In this document: positions 54,448-64,000 of the stretch, piece by piece
Position numbering within the stretch: position 1 is the stretch's first letter
Layout of the letters: each line of letters begins with the position of its first letter
Assembly: GCF_028583425.1 (NCBI RefSeq)
Contig: NC_072790.1
Span: 153,754,397-153,818,396 of the forward strand
Reading direction: 5' to 3'
Length of the DNA: 64,000 nt
Source: Eublepharis macularius
Taxonomy: Eukaryota; Chordata; Lepidosauria; Squamata; Eublepharidae
The notes under the pieces: generated by a model
The model's input: only the letters and a program-made list of their open reading frames with translations
Database searches by the model: none
Told to the model about the DNA's origin: nothing
Position numbers and translations under genes: made by a program

Positions 54448-55845
54448 ATCAGTTACTGCCATGGATAGTTTTACACTTGGTTGGTAAATCAGCATAATAG
54501 AGTTAGGAAATGTTTATATTGATATCCTACTTTTCAGTCCACTGTATTTTACAGAGATTAAAATCCAATATAAATATGATTTAAAATATGATGAAAGGTG
54601 CTCAGAGAGAAGACTCTCAGCAAGGTTTCAGCCTAGGCATCATGGAATGGTGCCTGGCTGCTACCTCTTCTCTCCCTCAGCTCTCTGGATATCTGCTGTA
54701 ACTTGCAGAAAGGTCACTCACTTCGTTGGAGCTGACCCAGACACTGTGGATAGATGTACCTTTAGAGAAATATGGTTCCAAAGTACTTTTATTCATATAA
54801 AGTATACTCTGATGAAATTCCTTACGATTTCAGTCTCTACTGCTTCTTATATACACCTCCTCCCTTTTTACTTGAAACTGAGAAAAAATGTATTTATGCA
54901 TCTCCGTATTAGACGATTGAGGTTTGTGCTTGTAAATATGACAATGTGCCGGAGCAGTTCATTGCTAGCGGCAGAGGAGACTGGAACTGCAGGTGAGGAG
55001 GGTAAGGGTTTTCTCTCATGTTTCAACAACCACTAATATGCACCAGCCAGACCAAAGCTAGCCTCCCAGAGTACACCATTGCCAAAGGCATCGAGGCTGA
55101 CGTTAGTATTCTCTGTAAAATTCTGTGTAGTTTTTATATTTACTGGAAGGCCATTACGTAGATGTCTGGGCTGTCACATTTAATTTTGCACACAATCTTT
55201 ATTTAAATGAAAAATAAATCAATACTTTTGACTGTGCTTATGGAGGGGATGTACAATTTAAAGTGGGCAAGAAATATAATCTTAAGAAAGCTGTATTGCA
55301 AGGGAAATGGATTTTCCTCTCATTTTAGCATCAGTCTGCCATACATGCTCCCAGTGCAATTACTATTTGTCATAGTCTTTGTTCATTAGCTTGCCAAACT
55401 TGAAGAAAGCTGTCATACCTTTTGAATAGCAAATGGGGATAGAAGGACATTGGTGAATATACACTTCTTTAGAATTATTCAGCCTTTTATCGTTTGTTTT
55501 AAACTATTGATTTTCTCCATCAAGTGGCAGGAAAACAACCTCTCCGAGAAATACTATAAATTTGAATAGCAGTGATGGGAGATATTCTTTTAGCTCATAT
55601 TGAAGAGGGATGCAGTCCAGGGAACTAGGTTAACATCATTATAATTGTTGTCAGTATGTGTCGTACACTGCTTACGTTCACTGCAGCATGCTGCATCTCT
55701 AAGATGGAAAGCAGGTGCTAAAATGTTGCTTCTTGGTGCAATAACTAGAAATGCAAGTGTGGGTTTTTTTAAAAAAATAATTAGGGTGATTTAAGTACTT
55801 TGAAATAGATCCTGTGTGGACCTGAATTTGCTGGCAAATGTGTAT
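54448..55845. other. No recognised gene or repeat
   Basis: The ORF at 54647-55036 (129 codons) shows no domain and no splice context that convinces me. Confidence 0.35.
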
Positions 55846-56322
55846 AACAACCACAACAATGTGCTTATATACTGCCCTTCTGGACAGATTAATGCCACCC
55901 TCAGAGCAGTGAATAAAGTAAGTGTTGTTATTATCCCCACAGCTAGGGAGCTTCAGCTAAGAGGAGCAGCTTACCCAAGGCCACTTAACAACAACAACAA
56001 CATTCAATTTATATACTGCCCTTCAGGACATCTTAATGCCCACTCAGAGCAGTTTACAAAGTATGTCATTATTACCTCCACAACAAAACACCCTGTGAGG
56101 TGGGTGTAGCTGAGAGAACTCCTAGAAGCTGTGACTGACCCAAGGTCACCCAGCTGGCTTCAAGTGGAGGAGTGGGGAATCAAACCCGGTTCTCCAGATT
56201 AGAGTCCTACGCTCTTAACCACTACACCAAACTGGCTCTGCAGAGTTCATGGTAGTAGTGGGAGTCAAACTAGCAAAGTGCTGATGCACAATCCAGCCAC
56301 TTAACCACTATGCTACAGCAGC
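55846..56322 (-). repeat. Older tRNA-derived SINE, split by a younger one
   Basis: Tail-side part at 55846-55986 (TATACTGCCCTTCTGGACAGATTAATGCC..TTACCCAAGGCCACTT) and head-side part at 56240-56322 (GGAGTCAAACTAGC, CACTTAACCACTATGCTACAGCAGCC). Both are diverged from the intact copy that separates them. Confidence 0.7.
55987..56239 (-). repeat. tRNA-derived SINE, younger copy
   Basis: Complete antisense copy: (AAC)n tail complement, TATATACTGCCCTTCAGGACA, ACCCAAGGTCACCCAGCTGG, B-box complement GGGAATCAAACCCGG and A-box complement CTTAACCACTACACCAAACTGG. Confidence 0.85.
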
Positions 56323-57204
56323 CGTCTCTATAGGTAATGTGTTTAGCACATTTGGGGAGAAGACTTTTAATTACTATAGATGTAATCAGATGTTCTATAC
56401 GTATACATACAACCTTCAAGGAAAAAAATCAGACCTTTTTGTAGCTTCATGATTATAATGTATCGGGAATGTAACTTTAGTTAGTTTTGCAAAGACTGAA
56501 ATTAGGAGGTAAAACCATAGTTAATATAGGTCTTCAATGAAAAGTGTACTGGCCAATCAAAAAGTTGCTATATGACCATTTGTCAAGTCACTGTTACCAT
56601 CAGTGCTCTTGTTCTTAAATGGGGACATAACAAGGTGGTTATGAGAGTGATGGAATTAAGGTTATAAAACAATTTGCATCCCACAGAACTAAGTTACAAT
56701 TAGTACATTTTTCTGCAAGCTTTAGCTTAAGGGAAAACATTTTAAAGACATCATTGGCATTTCTCTCCATCTAGGTTAGCCAAGATATATAATGCCGGCA
56801 GTGAAAAATGTTGGTTCTGTGACAAGCCTCATGTTGATTTTGTTCACATGCAGGAGAGATGTATCAGAGCTGAGAAATTCTAGGAAATGGTCACTATAAT
56901 GTTGTCACAAGAAATCAGCTGTACTGTTGAATATACTTCTTGTTAAATTACACTGCCTCTGTCATAAGAAGTTCCATGTAACAGTGGTGGTTTTTTTTTC
57001 CTTTTGGTAAGAGCTGCTAGATTAACTTTTTGCTAAACTGTGAAAGCAGGGGAAAAAATCCTCATAGAAAGGTTTTCTTGGAAAAAGTGAAAGATTTGTA
57101 TATCTTGTTGAGACATACGGTTCTTCAAAGATGATGATGTCTCTAAGTTGAATTGGCATTGGCAAGAAATTTTACAGTATATGGAAATATCTGTGATGAA
57201 AACC
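56323..57204. other. No recognised gene or repeat
   Basis: AT-rich, no motif. Confidence 0.35.
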
Positions 57205-57370
57205 TGAAGATGTTCAAATTTCTAGTCCAACTCCTTGCCTAATGTAGGAACAGCCTAAAGCATCCCCAACAAGTATTTGTCCAGCCACTCCATGAAGACT
57301 GCCAATGAGGGAGAACCCACCCACATCCCTAGGCAGCCGATTCCATTGCTGTGTCGTGTTTACACAACTT
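57205..57370 (-). repeat. CR1 LINE 3' fragment
   Basis: The minus strand reads GGAATCGGCTGCCTAGGGATGTGG..CTCCCTCATTGG..CTGGACAAATACTTGTTGGGGATG..GGAGTTGGACTAGA, the classic CR1 3' end phrase order of amniotes. Confidence 0.8.
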
Positions 57371-59849
57371 GTGATGTTCCTTTCCCCCTTTCTTCATTTC
57401 TTTTTTACCTTGTAATCTTTTTTGCATAAAATAAGTAAAATGAATACATTAACAGATATTAATATACAAAAGGCCAACATTCATAGTTAAAAAGAAATTA
57501 ATACACATTGCCATTTGTCTGAAGCTCTTTACTTTGTGTTTCTGACACATTAACAGCCCAGTGGTGTAATCCCAGTGGTGGATTTAGTGCTGTTTTGCAC
57601 AGAGTGAGTCAACAGCTTCTCCTTACCTGAGCAACCACTGGTAGCCTCTAAAAACGTGCAGCTGTGTCCTCCATTACAATACTTCATAGGGCTGCAGGAA
57701 GGAGGCAGACATGGCAGAAATCCCCATTCTTCACATTTGCATAGGGGTGCTTGAGTTTCTGCGAAGGAGGCTGTTATGATAGAGGGATACCATTAGATAT
57801 CAAGCTGGCCTTTAATTGAACTCCTAGGAAAGCTGATTTCTTTTCAGGAAAAGAAAAGGCCATCATCCAGCCAGGTGCCTAACCATTTTCTCTAACTGTC
57901 TGATACTAGAGGAATGGCTAACCTTTGATGGCATCATAAGCCACAGTGACATATACACTGTGCTGCCTGGCAAGATATGGTTTTCTAACTCAGGATTTGT
58001 GGGAGAGGATCCCATCCTCTCGGGGGAAGGTTTTAAAAGATCTGTAGCCCTTTGTGTGGGTGTTCATTGGACCAGGAGTAAGGGAAACAGGAAGATGGCT
58101 TGCTTTGATTTCCTCAGGCTCTTCACCTATCCCAATCACATTTGGGATGCATCCTTGACTCTCAAGATTATTTAGTGAGAATATTTCTTTTGGATTTTTT
58201 AATTAGCTGCTTCAACCTACATATCTCCATCCTTGCCTATTCTGTGCTCAGCATTCTATACTTTAGTTTAGCACAATAAGACCCAGCTGTGTCAAGGGAT
58301 GTTCTCCCCATGTGCCCAGTCACTTGTTCATTGCTGGCACTCTGTGTAATCTCAGAGGCTCACCTGTTTCCAAACTGATGGTAAAAGGCAAAGCCTTTGG
58401 TGGAGGCATCTGAAGAAAGTATAGCCAAGGGGAGAGGGAAGTATGTATTTGCTCATCCAGATGCAGCAAACACCCTCTCACATACACCCCAGCCACAACA
58501 TAGGGCAATTTCTATTAAGTATGCTTTCCTGCTATCCCCTCCCTGCCCAAGAGCCACAATTGCATAGTTTTATGCAGAGTTCTCTGATTCTAAGCTTTTT
58601 AGGGAGCCTAGGGGGGATTCTAAGGAAGGAAAGGCCAAGAAAAATTATTTCCATGGCTACACTCCATTAATGGAAACATGAATTTAATTATTCATAGAAG
58701 CATTGGATCTGGCCCACTGTGTCAGCAAAAAGGCCAAAAGTTGCTTGTAGACTTTCCCCCCTTCCACCATTGTCACTCACTTTTTAGGATGCCAAGCTAT
58801 GGGGCTGTCAGCAGCCATGATCCCAGCAGCCATGATTCTGTTACTCCACTGCCCTTGCAAAGGTCTCTTATTTCAGGATATGAGAATATCAATTATACCA
58901 GTTGTCAATTTCTATGCAGTCCTTAGGGGTAGATCTAAATTTCTGCAGAGTGTTTTGCTCCTTTGTATCCTAAAGGCCAATTCTTCCATGATATTTTTTA
59001 TTATTGTTCCCATACAAAAACATGTTTCAGATCAATATAATTGGCACATGCATGTAAATTGTCAATTTTGTCTTCTAAATATGCTTAAGCTTGCAGTATT
59101 TGGAAGGAACACCACAAAATATAAATATACTGATGTGTCATGACTGAACCAAAATACAGCATTGTGCAGATCTGTCTCTGCAGGATCCATTGCCTCTCAA
59201 GTGATAAGTGAAGTCTTTGCAGCATGTTATTTTAGAGATAACAAATCAGAAAAATACAACTATCCACTAGCAAATATGACCTGTCTGAGGTATCATTGAT
59301 GGTCTAGACAGGTTTGTGGCCAGATAAGACAGGCCAAAGTCTGTACAAGAGAGGTCAAGTAGAGTGGTATATAGATGCCAAGGCTGGTGGGTAAGAAAAG
59401 GTCAAGGAATGCCTTGCTTCAAGCAGGCGCACACAAGAGAGGAGGAATAAAGCACAGAACTTGCACTGTTGCACCAGTAAAAGACTGCACATAGGAATGA
59501 GAATATAGAAGCAGGAGAGTGGCCATGACCAAGCAGAGAGGAGTTAGATCTCAGGATACCCATTGCTTAAAAGGTTACCTCTCAGAAGGACACTAGTTTG
59601 AAAACTCCCTTAAAGTGGCTCTCTGGCCATCCAAGTACAAAAGATCACGTAAGAAGATGCCTGAACAGTGTTTCACATTTGAAGCATGGATGTGTCTTAG
59701 AGCCTCTCCTATACTTGGCCTATCTAGATGACTTTTTAACCACATGTTCTATCATATATCTGATTCTGGTTGTTGTAACATCCTTCAGGCACATGGGGCA
59801 GAATCATACAAAGCTGCCACAAGTTGGAGTCTACTAATCTGTATGGGCT
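57371..59849. other. No recognised gene or repeat
   Basis: 2.5 kb with small ORFs only. None shows a recognisable domain. Confidence 0.35.
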
Positions 59850-60540
59850 CTCTCTTAGATTGTATTTATTTATATTACATTATTTATAGCCCACCTTTCC
59901 CACTGATAATCAACAGATTACACAATGTAAATAAATGTAATAATAATCAACAGGATTATACATCTAATAAGAAATGGATGGGGCTACAATTGCAGAAATT
60001 TGAAACAAAGCTGTTGTTGGAACGAAGTATAAGTACTAAGCATGCTGAATAATTCAAAACATAGTATTATATAAGTAGAAACACAGTGTGATTGTCTGGA
60101 CCAGTCTGTTACAATGTAGCCCTATTTCATTTATAAAAATGCCCTCCTGAACAATTCTGTTTTCTATAGTTTGCAAAATGCCAAGAATGTGGGAACTTTC
60201 CTGATCTCCTCAGGCAGGCCGTTCAGCAGGATGGGGACCACTACACTGCAAGCTCAGGTATGGCAGTTGTTGCTCCTGCCCGATTGCAGGGGTGGCACTT
60301 GCAGAAGGCCCTGCACAAATAAGCACGGTTGGCATGGCAGGACATAGGTGGAGAGGTTGTCTTGCAGGTATGAGGATCCAAGGCCATGAAGGGCTTTGTA
60401 TATGATAGTCAAGACCATAAACTGAGCTTGGTGATGACAGCCATATTCTGCACCAACTTGGAGTTGATTTCAAAGGGAGAAATATGCAACACGAATTACA
60501 GTTGTCTAGTCTCAATGTTAGCATGGCATGGATCCAGGAG
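59850..60540 (-). repeat. L2/CR1-like LINE 3' region
   Basis: Starts TTATTTATATTACATTATTTATAGCCC and contains TCCTCAGGCAGGCCGTTCAGCAGGATGGGG, CAAGGCCATGAAGGGCTTTGTA and CACCAACTTGGAG, all antisense phrases of a common squamate LINE end. The element at 8495-8806/15023-15140 is another copy. Confidence 0.65.
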
Positions 60541-60773
60541 GGCAGACTGACTTAGTCTGTCAGGCCTTGCCAGGTACTTTTCCTAACACTTTACTGCATC
60601 ACTCCAGTGTATGAGTTAAAAATGTTTATTTGAGTAAATACCAGTATCAAGATGCTGTAACAAAGGAATTGACTGAAATGCCTAAAGGAAGTAAAGCAGA
60701 AGCAATTATAGGTCAGTTTCTCCTCCCCCCTTTTCGAGGGAAAGTCAGTTAGGATTTTGGCGCGCAGTGCCTG

Positions 60774-60781
60774 GGAATGAG
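60774..60781. repeat. Target-site duplication of GC-rich MITE, left copy
   Basis: GGAATGAG recurs exactly at 61111-61118. Confidence 0.8.
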
Positions 60782-61110
60782 CAGGGCCGGCACTACTGTT
60801 GAGGCCGTGAGGCGGGGGCCGTGGGTGCCGCGGGGCAGGAGGGGGTGCCAGAGGGGGCCCCGGGGGTGGAGGCGCGCATCCCGCACCACTGCTGGCCAGC
60901 CCTGTGCCGCCACCGCTGCCCACCCCCAGGCGGCCACAGCAGACACAAGCCAGGAACGACAGGTGGCTGGGGCAGTGTGTGGTGTGTGGGCGGCCTGCTC
61001 GCTCCGCCCCAGCCACCCGCCGGCGGCACTGACAAGATGACATCATCACGCAGTCCAGGGCGTGCGCGAGCGGCTGGCCTCCAGCTCCAGAAACCCTGGC
61101 GCCGGGGCTG
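60782..61110. mobile_element. GC-rich hAT-like MITE
   Basis: 329 bases, CAGGGCCGGC..GCCGGGGCTG (ends inverted with one mismatch), 8-base duplication GGAATGAG. It is very GC- and CpG-rich compared with its AT-rich flanks. Overlapping ORFs on both strands are artefacts of composition. Confidence 0.8.
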
Positions 61111-61429
61111 GGAATGAGGGAGGGGGGAAAGAGTTCAGTTCAGTCTTTGTAGTAAATCCAAGGTCGCATTCTCAGGCTTCAGCAGGGCCTCATAACCAAA
61201 ACATCTTGGCTGAAAGATAAGCAGTTAACATCAAGCATATCATTGAGCCTATTAGTACTCAGTGCCTCAGAGGCACTGAAGCACACTACATATGAAGCAT
61301 GGCAGATAAGCTGAAAGGCTATCTGTCATAGTCAAGGTAGGGGGTCATCATTAGGGCTAAACTAAGTTGGGAAAAAACATATTTGCAGCTGCATTAACTT
61401 GGTTTCTCCAGTAGCAGTGCTGCATCCAG

Positions 61430-62005
61430 TATAACACAGACTCTTAACTGAATCAACCAGGGTCAGCTGAACCCCAGTGAAAGTGCGAAGCACAATGTTG
61501 GGTCAAGAGCTCAGGCTTCCCAACCAGTATTACCTCTGTCTTGTCTGGGTTCAGTTTCAATATTTTCACTATCAGCCATTTACCGCAGCAGACAGTGGCT
61601 CCAGGCCAATTCTGCATCTCTAGTGAATTTGGATACAGACACAGACAGACACACAGACAGACACACAGACAGACTAATGACATCCAATTCCAAAGCTATG
61701 AATGATTTCTCCTATTTCTTCCCCCAAACACCTCAACAGGATGGCATGATCTACTGTATCAAAGGCTGCAGATTTAATCCATCATGAGCAACAAATAGCC
61801 ATGGCCTTTGTCTACATTCAGACGGAGGTCATCAACTAAAGGCAGCAGGGTTGTCTCTGTCTTATAGCCCATCTTGAAACAAGACTAAAAAGGGATCAGA
61901 GCATTTGAGTTATCCAAGAAGACCTAGAGTTGGTCTGCTACTACTATCTCAATCACTTTGCAGAGAAAGAACAAATTAGAGACTGGGCAAGCATTTTTCT
62001 ATAGG
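61430..62005 (-). pseudogene. L2/CR1-like RT fragment with internal loss
   Basis: The minus strand carries SAAFDTVDHAIL (RT block with catalytic Asp) near 61737-61790 and LKLNPDKTEVILVGKPELL near 61490-61575. In intact elements GVPQGS and YADDT lie between these blocks. Here only about 170 bases remain, partly a CAGA microsatellite, so the catalytic core has been lost. Confidence 0.75.
61634..61674. repeat. (CAGA)n/(ACAC) microsatellite
   Basis: GACACAGACAGACACACAGACAGAC run inside the LINE fragment. Confidence 0.85.
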
Positions 62006-63549
62006 GATTAAAAATAAAAAGTAGACATGTACATGTGTTAAATTGGGGTAGAATGTGGAATGTAAATAAAATTTTGTAGCTAATATTGGTTTTACCTCCC
62101 AGCTAAAAACACGTAAGACTGAGATGCATAAGCCAAACCTTTCATGAAATTATGTTGAAAGAAGAAACAAAAGAATCTCTTCATTTATGCTCACCTTCAG
62201 ATATTCAAAATCTAATCTTTTTAGCATTAGAGAATGTTGGCAAGTGTCATAAATGGTGAGGATTTTAGTGCCCTATAGGCAGGACAAAAAAAAAATGAGT
62301 AAAGCTCACGCTGCAGTTTGAAATAGTATGACTGTAGAACATTATAGTACTGTTATAACTCTGACATTTCATTTATTTCCCCTTGGTCTTTTCCAGCTTT
62401 AAAGGGCAGATCAAAGAATGGGAAAATTAATTGAAAATGAGTACATTTACTGCTGTGGCATTAACTGCTGAGTTCAAGTATCTTTAACTCTGGGTATAAG
62501 CTGATGAACTTGTGTGTACATTCTTGGAAAATTAGTATAAGCATCCCGGATTCTCCAGGGGAAGAAATTAAAAAATATTGTAAACATAAAGAAAAAATAA
62601 TATTTACAAATGGTCAGGTTCATTGTGGGTAGCTTAACCTTGAGAAAATGTCAAGATTATTTTAGCTGTCTTTTAAAGAACTGGTTTCAGCATAGACTAC
62701 ATCACTACTAAAAATTAGTAAAAATGCTGCAACTGTACAAAGTTTATCAAGCCTTTTCATTTATCCAAGAAGATTCTCTTCCCATTTCTCGCCTTCTGTA
62801 CAGCAAGAGCTCCCAGTCAGCATTTGTTATTTTATTATAAGCACAATCATACCAAAGAATCAAATTTTAGAGGATTCTTCGAATCCAGAGCATGGCTTCC
62901 TATAGTTATTCTACTGGTAAAAAGGTAGGTATGGGCACAGCTGGCCTGTTAGTCATGCTAGATCCAGATGAGTTACATCTTTAAACCTTAATAGTACGTG
63001 CTTGATTGATGCCTGGCTGCACCTCCCTCTTTATTGTGGATATGGACTACTGCATTTTGCATGAGCTGTAGCTTCCAAAGCCTGTTCAAGGGCAACTTCA
63101 TATAAAACAGTTTTCAGTAATAAAGTCAGATTTTATGAAATCAGTGACAAAGATTTCCAAAATTCTGCTTTCCAAATATGGTTGCAAAGCCATAATTAAA
63201 TGCAAATGATAAAATGCGTAATCTAAACTGCTCTACTAGTGGCTAAGAAACTTCTATAATAAGCTGAATATGAAGTGTGTAGATTCTGCTCATGAAAGTC
63301 ATTTCATTCTGTGGAACAGGACAGCCCCACTTTCGCCCTCCCACTGCAACTTGAAAAGCTCCCTGAAATGCTGCTGTTGGGGAATAAGGGATCCTCAGGG
63401 ACTTCAGGAGGGGGGAATGGGGGATCTGTAGTGGGATAAGGGAATCCGTTTGTGGAAATTTGCTATGGGACCCAAGTCATTGCCATGCCTGGATTCACCT
63501 TCAGTTTGTTCTTCTTTATCTATCTGCTGACAAACTGTTGATGAAATAA
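62006..63549. other. No recognised gene or repeat
   Basis: AT-rich, no motif. Confidence 0.35.
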
Positions 63550-63690
63550 ACACCGTTTTCAGACAGAAAAACAGAGTGGTGTGTGATCAGCATATTGATG
63601 ACACTTCATCCCATCTTTAAGATAATCTCTTTCAGCACTTCAGTATGGATTTTAAAGATCAGCACAGAACCCTAAGAGACCTTGAAATAT
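63550..63690 (-). pseudogene. L2/CR1-like RT fragment with YADD-type motif
   Basis: The minus strand reads KCHQYADHTPLCFS near 63560-63605, a variant of CHQYADDTQLYFS, preceded by traces of LSPMLFNIYM. The second Asp has become His. Too short to judge as part of the same insertion as 61430-62005. Confidence 0.65.
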
Positions 63691-64000
63691 AGTTACAAAG
63701 CTTTTGAGTGTTTTCCATTTGTGGCAACAGGAAGGAGCAGAAACCTTATTTCTAGTATTTGACTTGGAATATTACCTTTCAGTGCATTATCCGTTGTTTG
63801 TAAATAACATGACATTCTAGTTGTTGTTTGTCTTTTTCTCCCAGCCAACATGCCACATTCTAACAATGAATTGTCAGGGTTTGTTTTAAAAATTACAAAT
63901 TGCATCTCCTTATTGGGGTGGGGGAGGGAGCGTGATTTTCAATTAAACTAAGTGCTCATGCAGAGATCAATTTTCACTATGTTACAGATACAGTAATGGT
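63691..64000. other. No recognised gene or repeat
   Basis: AT-rich end of window. Confidence 0.3.

Noticed and set aside
54647-55036. Possible host exon (129 codons)
   Set aside because: No recognised domain. The sequence ends in an ordinary stop with no neighbouring exon candidates.
55987-56239. tRNA gene
   Set aside because: The A and B boxes are present, but no cloverleaf or anticodon arm can be drawn, and the body and (GTT)n tail are those of a SINE.
60591-61117. Overlapping ORFs of 65-152 codons on both strands
   Set aside because: Caused by the high GC content of the MITE at 60782-61110.
1-64000. CRISPR arrays, bacterial operons or phage genes
   Set aside because: No regularly spaced direct repeats with unique spacers. 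The composition and elements are those of a vertebrate genome.

Overview
This window looks like intergenic or intronic DNA from a squamate reptile (a lizard, possibly a gecko; the species cannot be told from the sequence). The evidence is the mix of repeats: full-length L1 LINEs, a chromodomain Ty3/gypsy retrotransposon, a Penelope-like element, BovB and CR1/L2-like LINEs, tRNA- and 5S-derived SINEs, palindromic hAT-type MITEs, and remains of a tyrosine-recombinase (Ngaro/DIRS-like) retroelement. I recognised no host protein-coding exon, tRNA gene or rRNA gene. Every long ORF belongs to a mobile element.

Layout. 1-720: antisense Ngaro-like gag remnant running off the left edge. 871-1345: gypsy integrase scrap. 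3407-5239: 5'-truncated L1 (minus) with an 18-bp target duplication. 5.5-8.5 kb: MITEs and LINE tails. 8824-15005: nearly complete L1 (plus) with a 17-bp target duplication, an intact ORF1, and an ORF2 broken by one small deletion. 17128-24790: a hAT-like MITE whose last few bases were split by a 6.95-kb chromovirus (17827-24780, LTRs differing at one of 417 positions). 28.1-28.65 kb: BovB fragment. 28985-39545: a Ngaro-like terminal repeat, split by a third L1 (minus), itself split by a Penelope-like element (33886-37409) with 791-bp inverted arms. 39.6-49.2 kb: SINE, CR1-like pieces, a (GGAA)n microsatellite, a GC-rich LTR-like block, and two MITEs inserted at the same target. 49.6-53.4 kb: decayed Ngaro-like element with recognisable gag, tyrosine-recombinase and SGNH-hydrolase pieces. 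54.2-64 kb: 5S SINE, nested tRNA SINEs, CR1 and L2-like LINE fragments, and a GC-rich MITE.

How the parts work together. The elements are functional units only within themselves. L1 ORF1p and ORF2p form a retrotransposition particle. The chromovirus carries gag, protease, RT, RNase H, integrase and chromodomain, plus likely self-priming and -1 frameshift signals. The Penelope element joins an RT to a GIY-YIG nuclease. The nesting order gives a relative chronology: MITE before gypsy, Ngaro terminal repeat before L1 before Penelope, and LINE before MITE. No wholly new system is claimed. The most interesting signals are the gypsy self-primer and slippery site, the Penelope hairpin, the reuse of one insertion target by two MITEs, and the YR plus SGNH remnants.
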